Shown here: positions 1 through 8,920 of the stretch, piece after piece
Layout of the letters: the number at the start of each line of letters is the position of its first letter
Position numbering within the stretch: the stretch's first letter is position 1
Assembly: GCA_031403155.1 (NCBI GenBank)
Contig: JANNSX010000135.1
Location: forward strand, 1-25,381
Source: JANNSX01 sp031403155
Lineage (GTDB): Bacteria > Pseudomonadota > Alphaproteobacteria > Rhizobiales > Hyphomicrobiaceae
Reading direction: 5' to 3'
Length of the DNA stretch: 25,381 nucleotides
Notes under the pieces: generated by a model
What the model was told of the DNA's origin: nothing
The model's input: the letters and a program-made list of their open reading frames with translations, nothing else
The model's database searches: none
Program-made: the position numbers and the translations under genes

Positions 1-1267
1 TCGACCAGACCTCGGACGAATTTTCGCCGTCGATCTCGACGGTGCTGTGGGCGGCGGTCGAGCGCTGATGGGCCCTGAGATCGCCGGCCGCGTAGGTCGA
101 GATTCCACTGTTCACGATGAGGCGCTCGCGACCGAGCGACAGCTCGAACGACAATGTGTCCGCGTGGGCATGGCCCGGAAGATAGCGGGGACCGATTTCA
201 CCGACATCGGCGATGAGTGCGGCTAGACCGCGATCGAGACGGACATAGCCTGAGCTGCGGAGATGTTGAATACCGCCCGGCTGCTCGGGCCCCGACAGAC
301 CGAGCCGGGTGGCATAGGCCTCCAACGCGGCCTGTGCCGGCGCAATACCGAAAGCGCTGTCATTGAAGAACGACGGGCCACCATCCGGATGAGACATTGC
401 TGCCAGCCAGACGCGCATACGGTTGGCCACGGCCGGAAGGCGATCCAGGGGCTTACGCTGCGGCATGCCGAAGGCCCGAGCCGCATTGTCGAGGTCGAGC
501 ACGTCCTCGAGGATGATCGCGTGATACATCGCAGACCTTTCGAAGTGCGCGCCATCCTCGAGCACTTGCTCGTCGAGCTCGCGCGCAAGGATCGCAAGAC
601 CTTTGTCGAGCCAGGCCTCCGCCTCGCGTCCCTCGAAGAAGAGACCGGCGAAGATCAGCGCCTTGGCGTTGGCAAAGAGATGATTGCCGAGCAGATGCCA
701 TTCGATTTTTCGGTTGAGCCAGCGCACCTGTTGGGACAGGCTGTCGAGCAAAAGCTGATCGAGCGGCTGTCCGCCGAGGCTCCACTTGATCCAGTTCACG
801 ATCCGCAGTGATGCCGGGTAGGGCTCCCACCCATTGCCGAAGCCGATGGGGTTCTCCGCGATCCAACGCGTGGCGAGCTCACGCTGCATTGCCCTTTGTT
901 CGGCGGTGCCGGTCGCGGCCAGACCGTCGAAGTAGTGCAGATTGTAGAGCCAGAGCTTCGCCTTGCCGGCATCGTTCCACTGCGAAGCGCGCGCGATCTC
1001 GCCCGTCTCGTTGAGGAACCGCACCTGCCAACGGCCGATCAGGCTTTGTGGACGCCCGATCGGATTGGCCCACGGCCCGGACCTTGGCCGAACCGCAGGG
1101 GCGATGAGCGGCACACCGCCTCGCGACGGCAGCCGCGTCAGCAGGCGGCCATAGATCTGCACCGGCTTCAGAGTGCTCACCGTGCGGATGAGACGTCCCA
1201 CTCGGGCAACCTCTTGACCGAGGCGGCCGCGCTGCGATCGGCGGACTGGCATAGCGAGTTCGACCAT
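1..1267 (-). CDS. Heparinase II/III family protein, 3' part cut by window edge
   Basis: The minus-strand reading frame is open from an ATG at 1267 to the left edge (422 codons visible, no stop). The protein has an N-terminal alpha-helical region with a WLYNLHYFD motif (residues 106-114), then GNHLFANAKAL (194-204) and HFERSAMYH (241-249). The start of the beta-sandwich carries GHAHADTLSF (365-374) and HSTVEIDGE (407-415). These are the landmarks of heparinase II/III-like polysaccharide lyases. No signal peptide or membrane segment is visible, so the protein looks cytoplasmic, as for many homologues in polysaccharide clusters whose real activity is unclear. The start is uncertain: GGAG directly abuts the first ATG, and a second ATG lies at codon 6. 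It follows the fused oxidoreductase after a 109-base gap filled by a palindromic repeat. Family assignment is firm; lyase activity is inferred. Confidence 0.88.
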   Translation of the reverse strand, partial: MVELAMPVRRSQRGRLGQEVARVGRLIRTVSTLKPVQIYGRLLTRLPSRGGVPLIAPAVRPRSGPWANPIGRPQSLIGRWQVRFLNETGEIARASQWNDAGKAKLWLYNLHYFDGLAATGTAEQRAMQRELATRWIAENPIGFGNGWEPYPASLRIVNWIKWSLGGQPLDQLLLDSLSQQVRWLNRKIEWHLLGNHLFANAKALIFAGLFFEGREAEAWLDKGLAILARELDEQVLEDGAHFERSAMYHAIILEDVLDLDNAARAFGMPQRKPLDRLPAVANRMRVWLAAMSHPDGGPSFFNDSAFGIAPAQAALEAYATRLGLSGPEQPGGIQHLRSSGYVRLDRGLAALIADVGEIGPRYLPGHAHADTLSFELSLGRERLIVNSGISTYAAGDLRAHQRSTAAHSTVEIDGENSSEVWS

Positions 1268-1275
1268 CTCCGCCG

Positions 1276-1380
1276 CTAGAGTGCTTCGGGAAAAGTGCGA
1301 AGCGGTTTTCCGATAAGAAGCACGACAAACCAAAGAGCTAGGGTGTTGAAGTGATGAAACGAAAAACGGCAACACCCTAG
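1276..1380. repeat. Bipartite palindromic repeat (REP/BIME-like), left copy
   Basis: This 105-base unit is bounded by CTAG at both ends. Its first half is an imperfect hairpin: GTGCTTC (1281-1287) pairs with GAAGCAC (1317-1323), and GGAAAA pairs with TTTTCC inside. The second half is a perfect 11-base stem, CTAGGGTGTTG against CAACACCCTAG (about 1338-1380). A related unit lies in inverted orientation at 25203-25330. It fills the gap between the fused oxidoreductase and the heparinase gene, and its terminal CTAG supplies the TAG stop codon of the oxidoreductase. It has no coding capacity. It resembles alphaproteobacterial REP elements; the exact family was not determined. Confidence 0.85.
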
Positions 1381-3515
1381 GACGCCTGACCCGCCAGCTC
1401 GACCGTCGCCCGGCTGACCTCGATGATCTCGTCGTAGGGAATGGGCGAAGGTTGGCCTTTCGAGACAGCATCCAGGAAAGCGGCAATGCAGGCGGCTTGG
1501 CCCTTGTCTTGCTTCCAGGACGAGCTCGTGCCGAGCCCCGGCCAGCCGAAGCCACGCAAACGGCGGAAATTGTCGAGGGCGAGGATCCGGCCGGAGCAGA
1601 AGACCTCGATCCGCTCCTTGGCAAACCCGCGATCGCCGTTGGCGAAGTAATGGATCGCCGCAGTCGACCCATCGGCGAAGCCGAGAACCATCGTCGCGGT
1701 GTCGCCGGTGTCGGAACGCATACGTTGAATGTGACGGCTGGTCATGGGCGAGGCCGCGAGAAAGCGCGCGAGATCGATGAAGTGGCACCCTTCACCTGCA
1801 ATCCGGCCGCCGCCCGTTTCCTGGCTCTGGCTCCAATGTTCTTTCGGGATGCGGCCGGCATTGACGGTGATGATGATCGACCTCGGCTCCCGGACCGGGT
1901 CCAGCATCGACTTCATCCGGACAATCATGGGGGCGAAGCGGCGATTGAAGCCGACCATGAGCACGGGATCGCGCCCGGCTTGGCCAGCATCGCGGTAGGC
2001 CTGCTCGATGGCATCGATCTCCTCGCCGGCAAGCGCCATCGGCTTCTCGACGAAGACATGCTTTCCAGCGCGCAAGGCTCTCTCGACGAGCGAGGCGTGC
2101 GAATCGTGCCGCGTCGCGATGACAACGGCATCAAGAGACGCGTCATCAAGCAACGAACCGACATCGGTCGTCGCCGCATCGAAGCCGAACTTGCGCCCGG
2201 CGTGCGCCGCGCTGAGCCCCATGCCGGAGGCAATCAGCTTCAAATTCGCACCCGCGGCCTTGAGCGCCGGGATGAGCACGCCCGTCGCGTAGTTCCCCGA
2301 TCCGATCACGCCGACAGCCACGGCGCCGGGTTTCACCGCCGCGCCCGCAGCCGGGCTCCGCGCGATCGTCACCGTCCGCGACAACGCCGGCGGCTCGGCC
2401 GCCTCGCCTTCCGGATATGTCAGCAGCACGCCGAGCGAAGGCGCCTCGCCGCTCACCACCTCGTAGGCCTGCTCGGCCTCGCCGATCGCGAACCGGTGCG
2501 AGATCAGCGCGGCAACATCCAACCGGCCTTGGGCCATAAGATCGAGCACAGCTTCGAAATTCCGCTGCTCGGTCCAGCGCACGAAGCCGATCGGATAGTC
2601 CTGGCCCTTCTCCTCGTAAACCGGATCGTACCGGCCCGGGCCGTAGGAGCAGGAGACCTGGAACGTGATCTCCTTCTCGTAGAAATCGGCCCGCGACAGC
2701 TCGAGCCCCGTCACGCCGACCAGGATGACCCGCCCGCGCTTCCGGCACATCCGCGCCGCCTGCTGGATCGGCTTGCTGGAGCTGGTCGATGCCGCGACGA
2801 TGACGCCGTCGACACCCCGGCCCTGCGAGAGGCCTATCGCCTCGCCCTCGACATCCGTGGAACTTGCGGCATCGATCGTATCGGCGCCGAATGACTTCGC
2901 CATCGCCAGCCTAGCCGGATCGAGATCGATGCCGATGACGCGGCAACCTTGGGCTCTGAGAAGTTGCACCGTCAGCAGCCCGATCAATCCCAAGCCGATG
3001 ACGGCAAACGTCTCGCCGATTGCCGGTACCGCGAGCCGGACACCCTGCAGTGCGATGGCCGCCAAAGTCGTGAAAGCCGCCTGCTCGTCGGTCACGGCCT
3101 CAGGGATTTTCGCGCAGAGGTTCTTGGGAACCGAAACGATCTCGGCATGCTTGCCGTTGGATGCCACACGATCGCCGGGCTTGAGCTCGGTCACGCCCTC
3201 GCCCACGCTCACCACACGTCCGGCGTTGCTGTAGCCGAGCGCGATCGGCTGATCGAGCTTGTGGCGAACCGCGCGCAGCGTCGGCCCAACGCCATCGGTC
3301 CGCATCTTGTCGAGCACCATGCGGACCTTGTCCGGCTGCTGGCGCGCTTTGTCGATGAAGCTGGCCTTGCCGAAATCGATGAGCATGCGCTCCGTCCCGG
3401 CTGAGACGACGGTGCGCGCCGTGCGGATCAGCACGTACCCCGCCGGAACGGACGGACACGGGGCGTCGATGACCTCGGTCTCGCCGGACCGGATGGATTG
3501 GAGAACTTGCTTCAT
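1377..3515 (-). CDS. Fused bi-domain oxidoreductase (MDR alcohol dehydrogenase-like + GFO/IDH/MocA), copy 1
   Basis: This 712-residue protein fuses two dehydrogenases. Residues 1-370 are a medium-chain dehydrogenase/reductase with nucleotide-binding GLGLIG at 174-179. The usual zinc-ligand segments read SAGTE (38-42) and GYSNAG (94-99) instead of CGTD/E and GHE, so catalytic zinc is probably absent. Residues 398-712 are a GFO/IDH/MocA-type oxidoreductase with GSGNYA (405-410), the EKP motif (490-492) and a GGGR...GEGCHFIDL substrate-site segment (568-582). The likely role is NAD-dependent oxidation, reduction or epimerisation of a nucleotide-linked sugar; substrate unknown. It is a paralogue of the gene at 16017-18191, sharing GPGRYDP and GQDYP, but its C-terminal tail is about 12 residues shorter because its TAG stop lies in the adjoining repeat. 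The start ATG has only a weak Shine-Dalgarno. It lies 66 bases downstream of the DUF4091 gene. Confidence 0.9.
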   Translation of the reverse strand: MKQVLQSIRSGETEVIDAPCPSVPAGYVLIRTARTVVSAGTERMLIDFGKASFIDKARQQPDKVRMVLDKMRTDGVGPTLRAVRHKLDQPIALGYSNAGRVVSVGEGVTELKPGDRVASNGKHAEIVSVPKNLCAKIPEAVTDEQAAFTTLAAIALQGVRLAVPAIGETFAVIGLGLIGLLTVQLLRAQGCRVIGIDLDPARLAMAKSFGADTIDAASSTDVEGEAIGLSQGRGVDGVIVAASTSSSKPIQQAARMCRKRGRVILVGVTGLELSRADFYEKEITFQVSCSYGPGRYDPVYEEKGQDYPIGFVRWTEQRNFEAVLDLMAQGRLDVAALISHRFAIGEAEQAYEVVSGEAPSLGVLLTYPEGEAAEPPALSRTVTIARSPAAGAAVKPGAVAVGVIGSGNYATGVLIPALKAAGANLKLIASGMGLSAAHAGRKFGFDAATTDVGSLLDDASLDAVVIATRHDSHASLVERALRAGKHVFVEKPMALAGEEIDAIEQAYRDAGQAGRDPVLMVGFNRRFAPMIVRMKSMLDPVREPRSIIITVNAGRIPKEHWSQSQETGGGRIAGEGCHFIDLARFLAASPMTSRHIQRMRSDTGDTATMVLGFADGSTAAIHYFANGDRGFAKERIEVFCSGRILALDNFRRLRGFGWPGLGTSSSWKQDKGQAACIAAFLDAVSKGQPSPIPYDEIIEVSRATVELAGQAS

Positions 3516-3581
3516 GACTCGCTTACTTCGTTGCTTGTCGGCGCTCGGATGCTCGTGGCCAGCGTCATGACGGAAAAACGC

Positions 3582-5873
3582 CTACTGGAGTAAGTCGTTG
3601 CCGGTTGCCGCGATGAGACGCAGCCTCGTCCGTAGCTCGGACAATTCCGCCGTGCCGTAGCCCCGCGCCTCGGCCCGGTGCGCCAGCTCGAGCACGAGGG
3701 TCTTCGTGGCCTCGCTCGATGCCGCCTGCCAGGCGGCGCTCAGCAGCTGGTAGTCCTGCACGCCTTCCCGCCAGGCTTCCCAGCGTTTGCTCGAGACGAT
3801 GCCGCCCTTCCCCTCATAGACGACCGCGTAGTCAGGCTCCACATCGTCGATGTCGTTCCAGGCCGTGCCCGAGACGCCCGCGTCGGCATAAGACCAGAAC
3901 CCGAAGCCGTCGAGCCCGGCCGCGAAAGCCCGCCAGCCCTCTGCCCGGTAGAAGGGTCCGGGCGCACCGGCCTTGCCGCCGCCGGCAGTCGCATAGCTCC
4001 CAACAGTCTTGCCGCGCACTTTCAGCCGGTCACTCAGCTCCCGGTCGAGCGCCAGGCCATTCAACTGGAAAACATCGACCGCATCGATCACCTCGCCGGT
4101 GAGCGCCGTGGGATCGTGAAGCGTCGTGTAGATTCTGAAGGCCGGATCGATCGACTTGAGGAGGCGGGAGATCGCGACGAGGGTTGCGAGATCGGCTGGC
4201 GTATCGGGCTCATCGACGGGATAAAAGGCATAGCGCGCCGGATCGATGCCCTCGCGCTTCAGCCTGTTGGTCCACTCCCGTATCCAGACCGCGAAAACTC
4301 GTTGCCAGCGATCGCTCAAGACATCGGTGCCCAGGCGTTCGCGGTAGCCAGAATCCTCGTTGAGCGACAGAAAGAACAGAAACTCGTCGTGGCCTTCCAG
4401 GTGCTGCATCACCTTGGCATAGGTTCTGTAAACGCCATCGGCCCCATGACCGCTCGAGTCCGGCTCGGGCCAGGGCAGATCGCCCGCCGGAATCACGGCC
4501 GAGGTGACACCGTGCGCCTGCATATCGAGTGAGGCCTCGCGAGGCCGGCCCCTGATGGGAAGCTGATCGAGGTAGCCCCAGACGACGGTGAACGGCGGCT
4601 TGGGATTTGCGCCCAACGGATAAATCAAGAGCGGGCGGCTCATTGTTTTTTCTGTGCCATTGGCCGCGCGCAATCTCAAGGCAAGCGTCAGATTGAGTTC
4701 CCGTGTCACGGCGCCAGCAGCGATATCGACCCAAAGCTGCCGCGACTCGCCGGCCGGCACGCTCAGGCGGCCATCGAATACCGGCAGCAGAGCGTCACCC
4801 AGCCTCACGCCGTCGGCACGTGTGACCATCCCGACCTCGTAGAGCTTCACCTCGACCTGCTCCGCCCCATCGCCCGCCAACGCGACCAAGACCGATACCT
4901 CCTCCGCGCGCGACGCCGCATGCTCGATGGCGACAGCCACGGCGCCGTGCTGGCCGGATGCGATTTCGAGGGCGCCCGGCCGGCTCTCGAGCAGCCTACC
5001 GTCGAAAGGCGTCGCAAGCGTCCAGGGATCGGCGAAGGCGGCTGTGAACTTCGCCCCTCGCCGCTCGTGTACGGCGCGGACGATGTCGCGAAGCTCGAGA
5101 TCGCGTGCGCGAAGCGCCGTCAAGTCGAGCGTTCCCGCCGGTCCATCCAGACTTCCGGCAAGCTTCTCGAAGCGATCGAGGATGTCGCGATCGTCCGGCA
5201 GACGGGCGCGAACCTCCGCGAGCGAGCGGGTGATCGCCTCATGCTGCAGGGCGAATTCGCGCCGGTCACTTTCGGCAATGAGGGCAGGCAGGGCGGGCGC
5301 GGCCCGGTTCTCTCCCGCCGTGATCGAAACCTCATCGGTGAAGAAATGCCCCTCGATCACCGCGACCAGCAGGCTCACATAACGCGCCGATAGTCCAATG
5401 CCCTTGAGGCAGAACTCGCGCGCCAGATAGTCGCCCGGCCCTGCTTCCGCGAACGGCGTCATCCGGCCGCCCCAGGCGAATTCGGCCGGCTCGATCGCCG
5501 CGAAGACGTCGACGCGCGCGGGAAAGTAGACGCCGGCCTCCGAGCGCCTCGACGTGTGCAGGCAGACGTCAGCGATCGCTCGCACGCGTCCGAGATCGAT
5601 ATCGATGCGAACCGGCTCGCGGCCTGTCACCCACCCGGCCGCCTGACGCGACATCCACATCGTGCCGTTGACTTTCTCGCCGTCGGTCAGCTGGCGCGTA
5701 TCGCCCGGATCGGCCGTCAGATCATAGAGCGGTGGTTTCGAGAAGCTGATCTTGGCGCCGGCCGCGATGTTCTCGGCGCCAAAGGCCATCGAGGCAGGCG
5801 AGGCGAGTATCAGTAAACCAATCGAACACCGCAACGCGGCCCTCGAGAAAACCGGATTCACCAACCGTCTCAC
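3582..5873 (-). CDS. Secreted DUF4091 (GH123-like) protein
   Basis: The protein has 763 residues when read from the GTG at 5873, whose GTGA overlaps the stop of the upstream polymerase gene. A frame extension to 6287 lies inside that gene and has no protein-like character. The N-terminus is a signal peptide (positive charges, hydrophobic core at about 16-30, cleavage near AFG-AEN at 31-35). A discoidin-like carbohydrate-binding region follows at about 50-150. The C-terminal DUF4091 domain has FYPVDEP at 550-556, whose adjacent Asp-Glu pair corresponds to the catalytic pair known from GH123 N-acetylgalactosaminidases, then GFWSYAD and WNDID. It probably acts outside the cytoplasmic membrane on the cluster's polysaccharide, trimming or releasing it. 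The family is clear, but glycosidase activity and substrate are inference. Confidence 0.85.
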   Translation of the reverse strand: MRRLVNPVFSRAALRCSIGLLILASPASMAFGAENIAAGAKISFSKPPLYDLTADPGDTRQLTDGEKVNGTMWMSRQAAGWVTGREPVRIDIDLGRVRAIADVCLHTSRRSEAGVYFPARVDVFAAIEPAEFAWGGRMTPFAEAGPGDYLAREFCLKGIGLSARYVSLLVAVIEGHFFTDEVSITAGENRAAPALPALIAESDRREFALQHEAITRSLAEVRARLPDDRDILDRFEKLAGSLDGPAGTLDLTALRARDLELRDIVRAVHERRGAKFTAAFADPWTLATPFDGRLLESRPGALEIASGQHGAVAVAIEHAASRAEEVSVLVALAGDGAEQVEVKLYEVGMVTRADGVRLGDALLPVFDGRLSVPAGESRQLWVDIAAGAVTRELNLTLALRLRAANGTEKTMSRPLLIYPLGANPKPPFTVVWGYLDQLPIRGRPREASLDMQAHGVTSAVIPAGDLPWPEPDSSGHGADGVYRTYAKVMQHLEGHDEFLFFLSLNEDSGYRERLGTDVLSDRWQRVFAVWIREWTNRLKREGIDPARYAFYPVDEPDTPADLATLVAISRLLKSIDPAFRIYTTLHDPTALTGEVIDAVDVFQLNGLALDRELSDRLKVRGKTVGSYATAGGGKAGAPGPFYRAEGWRAFAAGLDGFGFWSYADAGVSGTAWNDIDDVEPDYAVVYEGKGGIVSSKRWEAWREGVQDYQLLSAAWQAASSEATKTLVLELAHRAEARGYGTAELSELRTRLRLIAATGNDLLQ

Positions 5874-7219
5874 GTCCCGCGCAAGCCGCGATACAGGCCC
5901 CACAGCGACAGGCTCGGCCGCTCGGTCGTATCCGGGACCACCGTTGCGCCGCTCAACGCGAGCATGGCGTGGGCCATGCCGACCCAGACGAGGGCCATGC
6001 TCATGTTGAAGTTGATTCCCGAGATCAGGCCAACGATCAGCCAACCCGCTGGCCCGATGAGCCAGAGGAGACGAAACGATGATCCATCCGGTGCCGCAGC
6101 GGCGATGATCGCGTTCCGGAATGCGTACAGGATGACGAGATTGAGCCACACGAACGCGAGGCCCCCAAACAACCCCAGCTCGGACAGCTGATGCAGGATC
6201 GATTGGTGCGGAATGCTGTAGATGTTGTAGTACGGAGACATCTCCGGCCCGACGCCGAACAGCACATTGTCCAAGAAGACGTTCCAACCGATGATCATCG
6301 AGTCGATACGCTCCGAGACGCTGCCGTCGGTTTTTCCCGCAGCCTCGGGAGCGAAGCGGTTGAGGAGCGTCGAGTCGCCGGTGGCGGTCGCCAGCGTGAA
6401 GGTTGCAGCACCCAGAAATGCGACCACCGACACGATCAGAACCAGCGTCCGGCGCGACGCGAGGCTGGATATGATGGCAACGATCATCAGCACCATCACA
6501 ACCATACCGGCGCGTGATCCGGCGATGATCAGATTGAAAAGCCCCGCCGCGATCGTCAGGCTAAAGAGGCTTGTCAGAGCGTTGCTTCTCACCATCGACA
6601 CCAGAGCGATGATGAGGATCGGCAGGGTCATGACGGCATAGCTTCCCATATGCGTCACATTGCCGACCGTCGCACGCTCGAAGCCGGCGATCCGCGCCAC
6701 GTTGTAGCGCGACCATAGGATCGTCTCGAGATCGGGAATGCCGAACTCCGCATAGTAGGCGAGCAGGCCGCGCGCGAACATGAGGAGCGCGCCAAGGGCA
6801 ATCGCCACGACGAGGACGATCACGTCTCGCATGCTGAGGACAAGCCCAACCATGGAGAAGTAAACGAGAAGTGGCAGGATGCACCGCTCGAGCAACGCGT
6901 AGATCGTCTCCTCGTTCGGCGTGATGATCGTGCTCGCGAGATTGGCTGCGGCAAACAGCAGGAGAGCATAGAAGATCGGCCGGTTGGGCGGCGACTCGGC
7001 CGCTCTCAGCAGCCGGCCCGCACCGCGCACCAGGATCAGGCCGGGTGCAATGAGGGCGATGTAGTAGCCCGAGCTGATGCGAGCCGGCTCGCCGTTCGAG
7101 GCCGTGAGAAGGAAGACAACGCCCGCAACCACCCAGAACAACAAGGCCGGCTGCAGAGTCGCATCGGCATTCGCCCGGTTGGGCCGGGCCGTTGGGATGC
7201 TCTGCACGAGAGGGGTCAC
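5870..7219 (-). CDS. O-antigen ligase/polymerase family (Wzy-like) membrane protein
   Basis: This 449-residue protein has around ten to twelve hydrophobic segments. Two hallmarks of the Wzy/WaaL family are visible: GSRAG at 234-238 before a membrane helix, and a long periplasmic loop ending in PHQSILHQLSELGLFGG (337-353), matching the family's H-x-x-x-L...E-x-G-x-x-G signature. In this locus the most likely role is polymerisation of undecaprenyl-linked repeat units on the periplasmic face. A ligase role cannot be excluded. The start is a GTG at 7219, 14 bases after the glycosyltransferase stop, and its TGA stop overlaps the GTG start of the DUF4091 gene, which suggests translational coupling. 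Confidence 0.87.
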   Translation of the reverse strand: MTPLVQSIPTARPNRANADATLQPALLFWVVAGVVFLLTASNGEPARISSGYYIALIAPGLILVRGAGRLLRAAESPPNRPIFYALLLFAAANLASTIITPNEETIYALLERCILPLLVYFSMVGLVLSMRDVIVLVVAIALGALLMFARGLLAYYAEFGIPDLETILWSRYNVARIAGFERATVGNVTHMGSYAVMTLPILIIALVSMVRSNALTSLFSLTIAAGLFNLIIAGSRAGMVVMVLMIVAIISSLASRRTLVLIVSVVAFLGAATFTLATATGDSTLLNRFAPEAAGKTDGSVSERIDSMIIGWNVFLDNVLFGVGPEMSPYYNIYSIPHQSILHQLSELGLFGGLAFVWLNLVILYAFRNAIIAAAAPDGSSFRLLWLIGPAGWLIVGLISGINFNMSMALVWVGMAHAMLALSGATVVPDTTERPSLSLWGLYRGLRGT

Positions 7220-7233
7220 CCGGACTTCACCTG

Positions 7234-8919
7234 TTACTCAACGAGAATGCCGGCGCGCACCGCACCGTCGAGAATGGCGCGGACGTGGTGACGCCAGGTG
7301 TATTTGTCCAGTGCGAGCTTGCGCGCGTTCCGGCCGAGGCCTGCCCGCCATTCCGCATTGGCGACGAGGAAACGCAGTCCTTCGACGATCTCATCACTCG
7401 ACCCCGGCTCGGCCAGAAGCGCGGGCTGCCCCTCCGCGGGATTGCCAATCGTCGAGACATCGCGAACATGCGGAGAGCCGGCCAACACTTCGCCAATCTG
7501 ATCGAGATCGGAAGCCAGGATCGCCTTCCCCATGGCCATGTATTCGAAGAGCTTGGTCGGCGAGCCAAAGAACGGCGTTCCATCGGTGTTGGCGACGTGC
7601 GGCGAGCACAGGATGTCCGAGGCAGCCAGATACAATGGCGCTTCGGTCTGCGGGACGAGACCAGTCAGGGTGACGTTGGGTCCGGGGTGATGATCGCCGA
7701 GGGCGGCGCGCACGTCCGGCATCCGCAAGCCATCACCGACCAGCAGGAAATGCAGCTTGCGCGCCTTAACCCAATCGGCGTGGCGATCGAGCAATGCGCG
7801 CGCGGCCTGTGCGAGTACGGGCGCGCCGTGCCATTGGCCGAACGTACCGACGAAGGTCGCGACGATGGCATCCTCGGCGATTGCGTGACGCTGCCTGAGC
7901 GCTTGGATGTCCGCGGGCGAGTAGCGCACCGGATCGAACGTGTCTGGATCGATGCAGTTCGGATAGGTGACGATCCGATCCGAGGCGACCCCTCGCGAGA
8001 TCAGCTCGTCGCGCAGCACGTCGGAGATGGTCACGACCACATGCGCGTGACGCAGGCATACATCCTCGATCTGCTCGGCCAGCGCCGCGTATCTGAGGCC
8101 CCGCCCCCAGTTCCGTGCGATCCAGGCCTCCGAGCCATTGTATTCAAGAATCAGCGGCAGATTGAGCTGGCGCGACAGGCTAACGCCGGAGTAATTGGCG
8201 ATCGACATCCGCTGATAGATCATCGCCGGCCGGTGTGCGCCAAAGAGCTTGCCCGACTGCCGCACGGCATCGAAGTGAAACCTGTAGTAGTTTGCCTCCC
8301 ATGGCATGCCGAAATGCGCCGGCGCGGCAAGTGGCTGATAGCGCGCGGTATCCTTGACGAGCAGCCGTCCACCGACCGAGAGGTAATCGACGTCATAGTC
8401 GAGATCGAGAAAGCCGTTGACGACGCCCGAGATGTGGCCGACGGAGCCGCCGGCTTTGACGCCGAACCAGAGATTGGCATTCAGAAACAGAATATCGGGA
8501 TCGATCTGGGGCGGTGGAGAATTGCGCTCAGCCGCCAGCAAACCGGCCACCTCCCTGCGTGCGCGCCGGAGCGCCAACTGAGACGACAGCGTCGCCCCGC
8601 CCAGGCGCGCGAGTGAGGCCGGCACGCCCAGCCTTGTGAACGTGCTCGCCCGCATTTCACCGTCGACCACGAGATAGGACTCGGCCGGCACCACGGCGGC
8701 CACCAGCTTGAGCACCGGCAAGAGTGCCGCGCTGTTTTCATCCTCCAAGGGGATGACGAGCCGGTTCACCCGCAACGAGCGAAGATAGCGAACCATCTCC
8801 CTCGGCGGCCGCGTGCGCAGCTCACTGAGGTTCAGCTTGATGGCGGTGGGCTCGATGAGCGTGCTCAGACGCTGTTGGAAGTTCGCCGACAGCGGATAAG
8901 TGGCGAGGATCGCGTCCAT
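7234..8919 (-). CDS. GT4-like glycosyltransferase with extra N-terminal domain
   Basis: The protein has 561 residues. Residues from about 145 onward form a GT-B glycosyltransferase of the GT4 type: an acceptor-side N-terminal half with GGSVGHISG (157-165), then a donor-binding half with VGTFGQWHG (357-365), LLVGDG (392-397) and FGSPTKLFEYMAMG (451-464), the usual nucleotide-sugar-binding segment. The first 140 or so residues, rich in Leu and Arg, do not match the GT-B fold as far as I can tell and are an unusual extension. It presumably adds a sugar to the lipid-linked intermediate at the cytoplasmic face. The ATG at 8919 lies 1 base after the flippase stop codon, so the two are probably cotranslated. 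Sugar specificity cannot be read from the sequence. Confidence 0.88.
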   Translation of the reverse strand: MDAILATYPLSANFQQRLSTLIEPTAIKLNLSELRTRPPREMVRYLRSLRVNRLVIPLEDENSAALLPVLKLVAAVVPAESYLVVDGEMRASTFTRLGVPASLARLGGATLSSQLALRRARREVAGLLAAERNSPPPQIDPDILFLNANLWFGVKAGGSVGHISGVVNGFLDLDYDVDYLSVGGRLLVKDTARYQPLAAPAHFGMPWEANYYRFHFDAVRQSGKLFGAHRPAMIYQRMSIANYSGVSLSRQLNLPLILEYNGSEAWIARNWGRGLRYAALAEQIEDVCLRHAHVVVTISDVLRDELISRGVASDRIVTYPNCIDPDTFDPVRYSPADIQALRQRHAIAEDAIVATFVGTFGQWHGAPVLAQAARALLDRHADWVKARKLHFLLVGDGLRMPDVRAALGDHHPGPNVTLTGLVPQTEAPLYLAASDILCSPHVANTDGTPFFGSPTKLFEYMAMGKAILASDLDQIGEVLAGSPHVRDVSTIGNPAEGQPALLAEPGSSDEIVEGLRFLVANAEWRAGLGRNARKLALDKYTWRHHVRAILDGAVRAGILVE

Positions 8920-8920
8920 T

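Noticed and set aside
1452..2894. Long plus-strand open frame opposite the fused oxidoreductase
   Set aside because: It lies antisense to a clear gene in GC-rich DNA, has Arg/His/Asp-rich composition typical of a shadow frame, and has no recognisable motif.
5874..6287. N-terminal extension of the DUF4091 protein
   Set aside because: The extension lies within the polymerase gene, is Arg-rich and would bury the signal peptide.
7192..8616. Long plus-strand open frame opposite the glycosyltransferase
   Set aside because: It is antisense to a gene with firm family motifs and has shadow-frame composition.
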